Source: JAWWBG01 sp033721095 (GTDB lineage: Bacteria > Actinomycetota > Nitriliruptoria > Nitriliruptorales > Nitriliruptoraceae). From it: a stretch of 8,922 nucleotides of DNA. The stretch spans positions 1 to 8,922 of the forward strand of contig JAWWBG010000109.1 of NCBI GenBank assembly GCA_033721095.1, read 5' to 3'. The notes beneath the pieces were generated by a model that did not search any database, was not told the DNA's origin, and was given only the letters and a program-made list of their open reading frames with translations. Positions within the stretch are counted from its first letter, which is position 1; each line of letters opens with the position of its first letter. A program made the translations under genes and the position numbers. This document shows positions 1 through 7,749 of the stretch, one piece after another.

Positions 1-417
1 ACGATCGCTCGACACGTCGCCGACGAAGACATCCCGAACGGTCACGGTGGCGACGGCCTCGAGGGCGACGATGTTGTCACGGAGGCCACCGTCGAGCGCG
101 CGCTGGTACTCGGCGAGGAAGCGATCGGTCGCTGACTGGCCGATGCGTTGCTCGTGGCTGTCGAGATCGCGATGGTCGTAGCCGAGGAGCTCGGTGACGA
201 AGTCGCTGGCAGCAGCAGCGGCCGACGACCGGCGGTCAGCATCATTGGCAAGGTCGTTGGCTCGCTGCCACTGCAGGAACGCGACAACGACCGCGACGAG
301 CAGCAGGACCCCGAGCATCGAGGGAGGGGACACGCGCAGGGCCGTGGGTCCCCGCCCGTGCCTGGGCCGGGTCGGTTGCTCGTCGCCGAACCCCGAGCCG
401 TCGAGCTCGTCAGCCAT
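1..417 (-). CDS. Mce-associated membrane protein (Mas), 5' part only; runs off the left edge
   Basis: Reading from an ATG at 417 gives 139 codons without a stop before the window ends, so the C-terminus is missing. The visible protein has an acidic then Pro/Arg-rich cytoplasmic N-terminus (residues 1-33) and one hydrophobic segment (about 34-50, MLGVLLLVAVVVAFLQW). A helical stretch rich in Ala, Asp and Arg follows, and then the start of a domain with TDRFLAEYQRALDGGLRDNI and VRDVFVGDVSSD. A short N-tail, one membrane helix and a compact extracytoplasmic domain are the usual layout of the Mce-associated proteins encoded directly after mceF. That family is thought to help assemble or stabilise the Mce complex. 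The start overlaps the mceF stop by 8 nt, which suggests coupled translation. I see no good Shine-Dalgarno, and a later start is possible. Family assignment rests on architecture and position. Confidence 0.8.
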   Translation of the reverse strand, partial: MADELDGSGFGDEQPTRPRHGRGPTALRVSPPSMLGVLLLVAVVVAFLQWQRANDLANDADRRSSAAAAASDFVTELLGYDHRDLDSHEQRIGQSATDRFLAEYQRALDGGLRDNIVALEAVATVTVRDVFVGDVSSDR

Positions 418-1729
418 CCGTGCGGCCGATGCCGAGCAACCGCCACGGCCGCCAGAAGGCAACCAGGACGATCAGCGCCAACAACGGGAGTGCCAGGAGC
501 GGGTTGATGACCGACGGGGCGAACGGCGACTCGCTGGACGCGAGCTCCTCGACCTCCTCGTCCGGCGAGCGCTCGTCCGGCGCGACCGGCGAGTCGCTGC
601 GCTCCCCCGCCGGGGCCGAGACCTCGGCGTCGCCCGCGCTGGCTGCCGCTGCGTGCAGCCCCGGAACCTCGCTGATGTCCACGTCGCACTGCTGTGGCGC
701 GGGAGGTTCGGGGAAGGGCTTCGACGGGCTGTGGACGTTGGTCGGGTTGCCGCTGCTGTCGTTGAAGAAGAACTTGACGCGCAACCACGACCCATCGGGC
801 TGGATCGACTCCACGTCCGCGAGGATGTCCAGGAGCAACTGCGTGTCGTTGAAGACGTCCTCGAGCTGCTCGGCGGACTCGTCGTCGCCGAGCTCGAGCC
901 CGACGTCGGCCAGGACGTCGATCACACAGCTGAGCTCGTCGCGGCTGTCACTGAACAGATCGGCCAGCCGCGTGGTCAGTGCTGGCGTTTCCTCCGTCAG
1001 CTTGACCAACAGCTCCCGGGAGCTGGCGAGGGTCTCGGTCACGTCGTCGAGGCTGTCGATCGAGCTGCCGATCGGTCCCGCCTGGCTCGCGAAGGTGCGG
1101 GTCAACGCCGTCAGCTCATCGGTCAGCGCCTGGAGCTCGTCGCGGTTCTCCGCGAAGCTGGAGGTGATGTCCTCGACGTCGACCAGGAAGGACCGGAAGG
1201 TCTCGGAGGTCCCCTCGAGACCAGCCGCCAGCTCGCGCACGAGCGTGCCAGCGTGTTCGGGATTGACTGCGGACAGCAGGTTGTCGACGGCGGCGAAGAC
1301 CTCCTCGTACGACAGGGGGACCGAGGTGTCCTCGATCGGAATCCGGTCGCCGTCGCCCAGGCGCGGACCCTGCCCGGGATCGGTGCCCGGCTTGGGTTCG
1401 AGGTTGACGTAGGGCTCACCGACCGCGGAACGCCGACGAACGGCTGCCGTGACAGCCTGCGGAAGCTCCTCGCCGACGTTGAGGCGCAGCTCGACGACCA
1501 CCCGGTCGCCCTCGAGCGTCACGGGACCGATGAGCCCCACGTCGTGGCCGAGATAGGACACCTGGTAGTCGGGCCGGAGGCCCGGTGACTCCTCGAACTC
1601 GGCGAGCACCGTCTCGAAGGGCTCGGCGCCGAAACCCACACCGAGGTAGGTGTCGATGACCCAGTAGGTCAGCACGGAGCCGAGCACGATGAACGTGAGC
1701 ACGTTGACGATGATGCGACGACTGATCAT
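410..1729 (-). CDS. mceF: MceF: sixth MCE-domain subunit of the Mce transporter, with an extra C-terminal membrane segment
   Basis: A 439-residue MCE-family protein, one subunit of the hetero-hexameric lipid channel. Residues 7-27 are an N-terminal signal-anchor helix. The MCE domain spans about 32-112 (YLGHDVGLIGPV, then a strand ending EPYVNLEP). A long helical region, about 135-310, begins at the VNPEHAGTLVRELAAGLEG stretch. After a DGSWLRVKFFFN segment (312-323) comes a Pro/Ser/Ala-rich acidic linker (about 330-405). The protein ends in a second hydrophobic helix (about 408-426, INPLLALPLLALIVLVAFW) and a basic tail (RPWRLLGIGR). The ATG at 1729 overlaps the mceE stop as ATGA and has a GGAG Shine-Dalgarno at 1738-1741, 8 nt upstream, so this start is well supported. 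Cysteines lie at 268 and 348. The C-terminal helix is unusual for an MCE protein. Confidence 0.93.
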   Translation of the reverse strand: MISRRIIVNVLTFIVLGSVLTYWVIDTYLGVGFGAEPFETVLAEFEESPGLRPDYQVSYLGHDVGLIGPVTLEGDRVVVELRLNVGEELPQAVTAAVRRRSAVGEPYVNLEPKPGTDPGQGPRLGDGDRIPIEDTSVPLSYEEVFAAVDNLLSAVNPEHAGTLVRELAAGLEGTSETFRSFLVDVEDITSSFAENRDELQALTDELTALTRTFASQAGPIGSSIDSLDDVTETLASSRELLVKLTEETPALTTRLADLFSDSRDELSCVIDVLADVGLELGDDESAEQLEDVFNDTQLLLDILADVESIQPDGSWLRVKFFFNDSSGNPTNVHSPSKPFPEPPAPQQCDVDISEVPGLHAAAASAGDAEVSAPAGERSDSPVAPDERSPDEEVEELASSESPFAPSVINPLLALPLLALIVLVAFWRPWRLLGIGRTDG

Positions 1730-2754
1730 GGCGCCGGCTCCATCAGCAGCACCAGCTGCTGCTCCTGCGACAGCGACGCGCTCGACGATGGCGGGCCGGC
1801 CGGGTTGAGGAACCCGAACACGGCCGTCAACGACGAGCTGACGGCCAGCTGGATCTGGCGCACGAAGTCCTCCAGCCCGTCCAGCAGCAGCTCGACGGTG
1901 GCCCGCTCGGACACGAGCGTGCGAACCACCGGCGCGAGGCTGGTGAGCGCGTCCTCGAGGGCCGTGGTCGACTCGCCGACCAGGGTCGCGTCGATGATCG
2001 CCGCCAGGTCACTGATGTCCCCGAGCAGCCCGACCAGCTTGGTCCGCTGCCGTGCCGTGGCCGCCGTGAAGCCCTCGACCGAGTCCAGCATGGACAACAG
2101 CTCGTCGGTGCCGTCGGCCAGTTCGCCGCCGAGTCGACCGAAGTCATCGATGGCGGAGGCGACGGACGGCGCATTGTCCGCGTACGCAGCGGCGACCGCC
2201 GCGAGGTCCGCGATCAGCGTGTTGATCAGCTGGCCGTTCCCGACCAGGCCCTCCGACGCCGCGTCGAAGATCGTGCTGAGATCCTCGACCGCGAGCGCAC
2301 CGACGAACTCGGCCGCGCGGCCGGCGATCTGCTCGATGTCGGCAACGATGTCGGTGTCCTCGATGATGTCGCCCGAACGGAGGAACGGCCCCGCCTCCGG
2401 GTCGAAGTCTTCCGGGAATCGCAGGCCGACGAAGTTCTCGCCCAACAGCGACGTCTTCTGGATCGCCGCGACCGTGCCGACCGGGATGCGCACGTCGGGC
2501 TGGATGATCATCGTGACCACGGCGCGGTAGTCCTCGTCGAGCTCGACGGTCGAAACCGACCCGACCTGGACGTCGGCCACCCGCACGGCGTGTCCCGGGA
2601 CCAGGTTGCGAACGGTCTCGAACCGGGCACTGATGAACTGCCCATCCGACGGCGCACCTGCGGTCTGCGGTGAGCATCCAGCGATCACCAGCGCGACCGC
2701 GAGCAGCCAGCCGACCATGCCGGCAGGTCCTCGGAGCGTGCCCATCACTCGCAT
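1726..2754 (-). CDS. mceE: MceE: lipoprotein MCE-domain subunit (LprK type)
   Basis: A 342-residue MCE-family lipoprotein. The N-terminus is a classic lipoprotein signal peptide with lipobox VIAGC, acylated Cys at residue 27. That matches the position of LprK-type MceE in mycobacterial operons. The MCE domain follows at about 38-115 (VRNLVPGHAVRVADVQVG, then TSLLGENFVGLRF). The sequence AGPFLRSGDIIEDTD leads into an Ala/Asp-rich helical region (about 138-310). A short Pro/Ser/Gln-rich tail closes the protein. It is extracytoplasmic, tethered by lipid rather than by a membrane helix. Start choice: ATG 2754 overlaps mceD by 10 nt, while ATG 2745 would give a TGATG junction. Neither has a strong Shine-Dalgarno, and both leave the signal peptide intact. 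Confidence 0.93.
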   Translation of the reverse strand: MRVMGTLRGPAGMVGWLLAVALVIAGCSPQTAGAPSDGQFISARFETVRNLVPGHAVRVADVQVGSVSTVELDEDYRAVVTMIIQPDVRIPVGTVAAIQKTSLLGENFVGLRFPEDFDPEAGPFLRSGDIIEDTDIVADIEQIAGRAAEFVGALAVEDLSTIFDAASEGLVGNGQLINTLIADLAAVAAAYADNAPSVASAIDDFGRLGGELADGTDELLSMLDSVEGFTAATARQRTKLVGLLGDISDLAAIIDATLVGESTTALEDALTSLAPVVRTLVSERATVELLLDGLEDFVRQIQLAVSSSLTAVFGFLNPAGPPSSSASLSQEQQLVLLMEPAP

Positions 2755-3767
2755 GTCGTGTCCGGCAGCTCGATGCAGATCGGATCCACGCCCATCGCGG
2801 CCAGCAGGTCGGCCAGCAGCTCGTTGAACACCGGCCCGCCGCTCACGCGGATGACGATCGAATGGGTCTCGGGGTCGTGACCCTTCCGCAGCACGTCGGC
2901 GACCGGCGGGAGGGCAGCGATGAACTGGTCGAGCGAGGCCACGTTGGCCCGCATCACCAGCGCGATCTCGGCGATCTGGGCGAGATCCTCGGCCAGGTGT
3001 TCCTCGTAGGACTCGATGAGGATGGCGCCCTCGTCCATGAGCCGGGCCGTGGCCTCGATGAACTGCTCGATGGCGGCGCGTTCCTCGGCGAGGACCTTCG
3101 TCGTCGCGGCGTACGTGCTGATCAGTCGGCGCAGCTGGGCGTCACGGGTGTTGAGGCGCTCGGCGAGCTGCCGCAGGGTGTCGGCGACGGCGAGCAGCTG
3201 CTGGTCGCGTTCGGCGATGACCTGCGTGAGGCGGGCGCCCTGTCGAACGGCGTTGTTGAAGGCCTCACCGCGCCCGTCGACGGCGGCAGCTGCGTCGGCC
3301 AGGAACGCCTCGACACGTTCGGGATCGATCGCGTTGACCAACTCGGTCAGGGCGTCGAGGACGTCGTCGGGTTCCACCGGCACGCGGGTGTTCTCGATGC
3401 GGGTGCCGGGTTCGATGAGGTCGTCGCCGGGCTGCCAGGGCGGGAACAGCAGGATGTTGCGCTCGCCGATCAGGGTCAGCGGCAGGATGGCTGCCTGGAC
3501 GTCGGCGGGCAACGGCACCTCGGCGTCGATCTGCATGCGGACACAGACCTGGTCGCCGTCGATCTCGATCGAGTTGACCAGCCCGACGTCGGCCCCCATC
3601 ACCTTGACACGTGACTGTTCGAACAGGGCCACGGCACGTTCGAAGCAGGCCGACAGCTCGTAGCCGCCGTCGCCGGGGCGGCGGCAGCCCGTCGCGATGA
3701 TGGCGAGCGCGAGCAGGCCGGCGACCCACCGCACGCGGCGGGGCCATCGGCGCATGTGGGCATTCAC
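2745..3767 (-). CDS. mceD: MceD: MCE-domain subunit with a probable lipobox
   Basis: A 340-residue MCE-family protein. The start is taken as GTG 3767, which makes a GTGA overlap with the mceC stop; ATG 3755, four codons later, is the alternative. An Arg-rich n-region (MRRWPRRVRW) is followed by a hydrophobic stretch ending ATGC (Cys 28), which looks like a lipoprotein cleavage site. The Ala at -3 is less typical than Leu, Val or Ile. The MCE domain covers about 35-112 (SRVKVMGADVGLVNSIEIDG, then TLIGERNILLFPP). A helical region, about 133-290, carries the AIDPERVEAFLADAAAAVDG motif and Arg-Asp repeats (R166, R187, R208). The C-terminus holds two cysteines (331, 339) in ICIELPDTTCE, a possible disulphide. 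Cys 41 and Cys 75 lie in the MCE domain. Confidence 0.92.
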   Translation of the reverse strand: MNAHMRRWPRRVRWVAGLLALAIIATGCRRPGDGGYELSACFERAVALFEQSRVKVMGADVGLVNSIEIDGDQVCVRMQIDAEVPLPADVQAAILPLTLIGERNILLFPPWQPGDDLIEPGTRIENTRVPVEPDDVLDALTELVNAIDPERVEAFLADAAAAVDGRGEAFNNAVRQGARLTQVIAERDQQLLAVADTLRQLAERLNTRDAQLRRLISTYAATTKVLAEERAAIEQFIEATARLMDEGAILIESYEEHLAEDLAQIAEIALVMRANVASLDQFIAALPPVADVLRKGHDPETHSIVIRVSGGPVFNELLADLLAAMGVDPICIELPDTTCE

Positions 3768-4798
3768 TGGTCGAAGTTCACGGGGCCGAGCTCGTAGACG
3801 ACGAAGTCGATCCACGGACCCGCATTGGTGACCGAACCGAGGCCCTGGAAGGTCGGGCCGAACAGAGCGAGTCCTTCGTTGAGCTGCGGGATGCGCTCGC
3901 CAGCAGCGAGCAGCGTCACGTGCAGGTCGTCGGTGATCTTCTGGATCTCGGCGCGATGGTCGGCGATCAGGGTCGCAAGCGTGTCGACCGCGTCGGCCCC
4001 GTCACCGAGGATCGCCCGCAGCAGCTCCTGGCGCGTCTCGAGTTCGTCGAGGAGCTCGTCGGCAGCGTCGATGAGCCGGAGGATCTCGGTGTCGCGGGCG
4101 TTGAGCGTCTCCAGCAGCGACTGGCCATCCTCGAGCAGCCGGGTCAGCTCGGCCTCGCGCGACGACAGCGCGACCGCCACCGTCTCCAGGTTGGTCACCA
4201 GGTCCGGCAACGAGTCGCGGGTGCCGGCCATGATCTCGGCCAGCTGTGCGGTCACGTCGTTGATCAGGTCGGAGTCCAGCTCCTCGATGGTCCGGGTTGC
4301 GGCATCGAAGGCCTCGATGACGCCGATGGTCTCGTCGGTGCGCTCGAGGGGGATGCGCCGGGCGTCGGGGTCCTGGTCGGCGACGAAGCAGGGGTTGTCG
4401 GCCGTGCCGTCGCAGCCGGGGGCGGGCTCGACGATGCTGGTCAGGCGGATGTAGTTGCCCCCGAGCAGCGAGCCGAGCGCGATCTTGGCCTCGGTCTCCA
4501 GGCCGAGGTCGACCGCCCGGTCGACATGCCAGGTCACGACGACCTGGCCCAGCTCGAAGTCGGGGAACACCCCGGTGACCTCGCCGACCTCGACCCCGGC
4601 CAGGCGCACGGGCGCGCCGCCCTTGATGCCGGAGCCGTCCTCGAACACACCACTCATCTCGTAGGTGTCCTCGAGGAGCCCGAGCGATCCGATGGCGAAG
4701 GTGATCGCGACCAGCGCCGCCACGGTCGCCATCCCGAGCACGCCGACGGTCGCCCGATTCATGTCCTCGAACGAGAACTCCCGCCACCAGTCCCTCAT
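3764..4798 (-). CDS. mceC: MceC: MCE-domain subunit of the Mce transporter
   Basis: A 344-residue MCE-family protein. The ATG at 4798 overlaps the mceB stop as ATGA and has a consensus GGAGGT at 4807-4812, 8 nt upstream. That fixes the start and excludes longer in-frame reads. A short cytoplasmic N-tail (MRDWWREFSFEDMNR) precedes a signal-anchor helix (about 16-41). The MCE domain runs about 46-122 (GIKGGAPVRLAGVEVGEV, then SLLGGNYIRLT). It is followed by an insertion with two cysteines (129 and 137) and an Asp/Arg-rich stretch before the long helical region (about 157-300). That region has a strict 21-residue pattern: T193, R214, R235, R256. The end is short (GPWIDFVVYELGPVNFDQ), without the proline-rich tail seen in some homologues. 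Confidence 0.94.
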   Translation of the reverse strand: MRDWWREFSFEDMNRATVGVLGMATVAALVAITFAIGSLGLLEDTYEMSGVFEDGSGIKGGAPVRLAGVEVGEVTGVFPDFELGQVVVTWHVDRAVDLGLETEAKIALGSLLGGNYIRLTSIVEPAPGCDGTADNPCFVADQDPDARRIPLERTDETIGVIEAFDAATRTIEELDSDLINDVTAQLAEIMAGTRDSLPDLVTNLETVAVALSSREAELTRLLEDGQSLLETLNARDTEILRLIDAADELLDELETRQELLRAILGDGADAVDTLATLIADHRAEIQKITDDLHVTLLAAGERIPQLNEGLALFGPTFQGLGSVTNAGPWIDFVVYELGPVNFDQ

Positions 4799-5832
4799 GG
4801 TGCGAGACCTCCGAGCATGAGCCACCGGATCGATGACGTCGACGCGTTGTTGGAGGCACCGAGGCCCTCGTTGGACGGGGCCAGGCACGGTGGCAGCGAG
4901 AACTGGAGGCAGTCGAAGTCGATGTTGAGGAAGTCGCCTCGGCGGGTGGTCGAGAACAGGTCACGGGCTGCGGCGGGCAGCTCGTCGACGATGTTCTGGA
5001 GGGTGTCGAGACGGTCGACGGCGATGTCGGTGATCCCGGCGATGTCGGCGATGACCTCGCCGAGCGTCTGCTCGTTGCGCTGGAGGAAGCCGTTGAGCTC
5101 GGCGGACAGACCCCCGGCATCCTCGAGGGCGGCGGCCAGCAGATGGTCGCTCTCGGCGAACTCCTCGGCGATGAGCAGCAGGTTGTCCACCATTGTCTTG
5201 AGCTGGACGTCGCGTTCGGACAGCGCGCCGGCGACGGTGGCGTAGTCCTCGAGCAGCCGCTGGATGGTCTCGTCGCGATCGGCCAACGTCGCCAGGATCG
5301 TCGTCACGTCGGCGGCAAGGCTGGAGACGTCGCCTTCGCGGCCCTCCAGCGCGACGAAGATCGTCTCCAGCAGCTCGTTGATCTGGGCGGGGTTCAGGAC
5401 CTGCGAGAACGGGCCGAGCTGGTCGGCCACCGTGCCGATGTCGGTGACGGCGATGGTGTTGACGATCCGGTCACCGTCCGCGAAGAACGTCGAGGATTCG
5501 CCGGGGATGATGTCGACCTGGCGCTGACCGATGAGGTTGAGCCAGCTGACGGTCACGGCAGAATCGTCCGGGACCGGAAAGTCGGCGTTCACGTCGAACT
5601 CGACCACCGCCCGACCGGCATCGACCTCGATGCCGGCGACCTTGCCAACGGTCACACCCGCGATCCGAACGTTGTCGCCCAGGAACAGGCCCGTCACGTC
5701 CTCGAACTCGGCGGTGAGGGTGACCTGCTCGTCGAACGTGAACTTGACGATGGCGGCGCTGATCCCGAACGTCAGCAGGCCCGTCGCGACCGTGAAGAGC
5801 AGGAACCGGAACCCGGCGGAGCGCAGGTTCAT
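4795..5832 (-). CDS. mceB: MceB: MCE-domain subunit of the Mce transporter
   Basis: A 345-residue MCE-family protein. ATG 5832 forms an ATGA overlap with the mceA stop. A longer in-frame start at 5871 would put 13 extra residues ahead of the membrane anchor and overlap mceA by 43 nt, so it is rejected. The signal-anchor helix is about 8-29. The MCE domain spans about 36-112 (VTGLFLGDNVRIAGVTVGKV, then SWLNLIGQRQVDIIPG). A helical region, about 140-290, starts with LNPAQINELLETIFVALEG and shows Arg or Ser landmarks every 21 residues (165, 186, 207, 228). The C-terminal part has DFDCLQFSLPPCL, a cysteine pair (308, 316) that could form a disulphide. The last residues carry the mceC Shine-Dalgarno, so translation of the two is probably linked. 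Confidence 0.94.
   Translation of the reverse strand: MNLRSAGFRFLLFTVATGLLTFGISAAIVKFTFDEQVTLTAEFEDVTGLFLGDNVRIAGVTVGKVAGIEVDAGRAVVEFDVNADFPVPDDSAVTVSWLNLIGQRQVDIIPGESSTFFADGDRIVNTIAVTDIGTVADQLGPFSQVLNPAQINELLETIFVALEGREGDVSSLAADVTTILATLADRDETIQRLLEDYATVAGALSERDVQLKTMVDNLLLIAEEFAESDHLLAAALEDAGGLSAELNGFLQRNEQTLGEVIADIAGITDIAVDRLDTLQNIVDELPAAARDLFSTTRRGDFLNIDFDCLQFSLPPCLAPSNEGLGASNNASTSSIRWLMLGGLAP
4807..4812 (-). promoter_or_regulatory. Shine-Dalgarno of mceC inside the 3' end of mceB
   Basis: The minus strand reads GGAGGT, 8 nt before ATG 4798. It lies within the last codons of mceB and confirms the mceC start. It also gives mceC its own initiation signal besides the ATGA coupling. Confidence 0.85.
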
Positions 5833-6869
5833 GGCAGCAGCTCGGTCGGACAGAACTCGAAGAGCTCGCACGGGTTGTCGGGCATGAAGCTCTCGATGCC
5901 GCCGATGACCTCGCCGTTGGCACCGGGCACGTGGATGACGTCGCTGAGGACCTGGAAGAACCGCGCGAGCGCTCGAACGAAGTCGGGCAGGGCGTCGAGG
6001 TTGCTGGAGGCTGCCTGGAGCGCCGGGAAGGCGATCGTGACGAGCGTCTCGAGGACGTCGCTGATCTCCTGGGCGTTGTCGGTGAGGAGTGCCGTCGTCT
6101 CCTGGGCCAGCCGACTGGCCTGGTCCAGCAGCTGGGAGAAATCGTCCTCGCGGTCGGTCAGGTCGGGCAGCAGCTGGTTGAGGTTGCGTGCCGTCCGGAC
6201 GATCTCGTCACCGCGTCCGCCAACCGCACTGCCAAGTCGCGCCGCGTCACCGACGAACTGACGGGCCTGGTCAGACGTCTCGCCGGCGAGGTCCCCGAGG
6301 ATCGCGAGGTCGTCGAGGATCCGATCGAACCGAGCACCGTTGCCGTCCAGCGACTCGGCCAGGTTGTGGACGATCGTCAACAGGTCCTGCGGCTCCATCG
6401 CGTTGAGGACCTCGTCGGCCCGATCGAACATGTCCTCGAGCGAGGTCGGGGCGCGCGTGTCGAGAATGATCGGCGGGTTGTCCTCGTCGGGCTACAGGAA
6501 CGGTCCGCTGATTTCGCCAGCCCCGAGATCGAGCTCGATGAACTTCGGGCCGAAGATCGACAGCGGCTCGATGGAGGCCGTCGCGGTGGTGGCGATGCGT
6601 ACGTCGTCCTCGATGAGCATCGTGACGACCGCATTGCCGTTGGCGTCGAGCTCGAGGTCGGTGACGCCACCCACGCGAACACCCCGCACCCGCACGTCGC
6701 TGAAGGGGTCGAGGCCCTGGCCGACGTGCGTGAAGACGGCGCGGATCTCGTAGCCGCCCTCGTAGACACCGGCCGTGATCCGCAGGCCCGCCCAGATCAG
6801 TGCGAGGACGACGATGAAGCTGGCGGCACCGACCAGCAGCTTCTCGCGATCCCCCATCGACTCCAGCAT
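5829..6869 (-). pseudogene. mceA: mceA: first MCE-domain subunit, interrupted by one in-frame TAG
   Basis: Codons 1-125 and 127-346 lie in the same frame and join into one standard-length MCE protein, but codon 126 is TAG (6492-6494). The first part has a signal-anchor helix (about 11-29) and a complete MCE domain (about 38-118; DPFSDVRVRGVRVGGV, then SIFGPKFIELDLG), stopping after SGPFL. The second part resumes with PDEDNPPIILDTRAPTSLED and carries the helical region from LNAMEPQDLLTIVHNL to about 300. It ends in PCELFEFCP with a cysteine pair (334, 340). A restart at ATG 6431 would lack both the anchor and the MCE domain. The gene begins 3 nt after the yrbEB stop. As written the product is truncated; a sequencing error, a true nonsense mutation or readthrough are all open. 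The start could also be ATG 6857. Confidence 0.9.
6492..6494 (-). other. In-frame amber codon inside mceA
   Basis: The minus strand reads CTG TAG CCC here. Frame and homology continue on both sides. In MceE the matching junction reads GPFLRSGDII, so the TAG stands where MceE has a charged residue. One base change from GAG, CAG or AAG would produce it. Confidence 0.92.
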
Positions 6870-6872
6870 CAG

Positions 6873-7748
6873 TCAGCCAGTGATCGTGACGGTCGAGCCG
6901 CCGCCCCAGAACACCCAGGACAGGAAGAGGTTGACGACCACGAGGGTCATGATGGACGTCCGGACGGCACGCCCGACGGCCTGGCCGACGCCGGCGGGCC
7001 CGCCGAATGCGTGATAGCCGTAGTAGCAGTGGATGAGCACGACCAGGATCGAGAAGATGATGACCTTGAGGACGCTGTAGAAGATGTCGATCGACGGCAG
7101 GTAGGCCTGGAAGTAGAAGTCGTACACGCCCGGCGACAGCCCGAAGACGTCCACCGACATCAGGCGGGTCGCGAAGAAGCTGACGTACAGCGAGATCAGG
7201 TAGAGCGGCACGACGGCCAACAGCGTCGCGACGAGCCGCGTCGACACCAGGTAGGTCATCGGCGGCAGGCCCATGACCTCGAGCGCGTCGATCTCGTCGG
7301 AGACGCGCATGGCGCCGAGCTCGGCCGTGAAGGCCGTGCCCACCTGGGCGGCCAGCGCCGCGCCTGCGATGACCGGGGTGATCTCGCGGACGTTGGCGAA
7401 CGAGCCGGCGAGCCCCATGAAGGACTCCGCGCCGATCTGCGAGAGGCCCGTGAATCCCTGCAGACCCACCTCGGCGCCGGCGAACAACGACAAGGAGACG
7501 ATCACGAAGACCATCCCGCCGCCGATGACGAAGCCACCGACACCGATCGTGATGTCGGAGATCTGGTTGATCACGACGTTGCGGTAGCGCAGCCGTCCGA
7601 TCACCGTTGCGACGGCGTGGAAGACGACCGGCACGACGAAGCCGGTGAGGAACCCGCCGAAGGCCCGGATCCATTCGGCCGCCTGGCCGACGGTCCGTAC
7701 CGCGACCCGCATGGGGAAGGACCTGCTCGGAACGACCTCGACCGTCAT
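6873..7748 (-). CDS. yrbEB: YrbEB: MlaE/YrbE-family ABC permease, second of the pair
   Basis: A 291-residue polytopic inner-membrane protein of the MlaE/YrbE permease family, which with YrbEA forms the transmembrane core under the MCE ring. An amphipathic N-terminal segment is followed by hydrophobic helices at roughly 35-50, 68-92, 122-142, 170-195, 225-242 and 265-282. The family signature is complete: REITPVIAGAALAAQVGTAF (121-140), then AELGAMRVSDEIDALEVMG (142-160), the cytoplasmic loop expected to contact the ATPase, then LPP. A conserved late motif, GGPAGVGQAVGRAVRTS, precedes the last helix. ATG 7748 lies 1 nt after the yrbEA stop, so coupled translation is likely. An internal ATG at 7712 is possible, with a weak AGCAGG upstream. 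The cognate ATPase is not in the window. Confidence 0.95.
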   Translation of the reverse strand: MTVEVVPSRSFPMRVAVRTVGQAAEWIRAFGGFLTGFVVPVVFHAVATVIGRLRYRNVVINQISDITIGVGGFVIGGGMVFVIVSLSLFAGAEVGLQGFTGLSQIGAESFMGLAGSFANVREITPVIAGAALAAQVGTAFTAELGAMRVSDEIDALEVMGLPPMTYLVSTRLVATLLAVVPLYLISLYVSFFATRLMSVDVFGLSPGVYDFYFQAYLPSIDIFYSVLKVIIFSILVVLIHCYYGYHAFGGPAGVGQAVGRAVRTSIMTLVVVNLFLSWVFWGGGSTVTITG

Positions 7749-7749
7749 G

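Noticed and set aside
410..530. Sortase sorting signal at the MceF C-terminus
   Set aside because: The hydrophobic segment and basic tail fit, but there is no LPxTG-like motif before them.
5829..6431. A separate gene starting at ATG 6431
   Set aside because: It is in the same frame as the upstream part of mceA and would lack the membrane anchor and MCE domain. It is the second half of an interrupted mceA.
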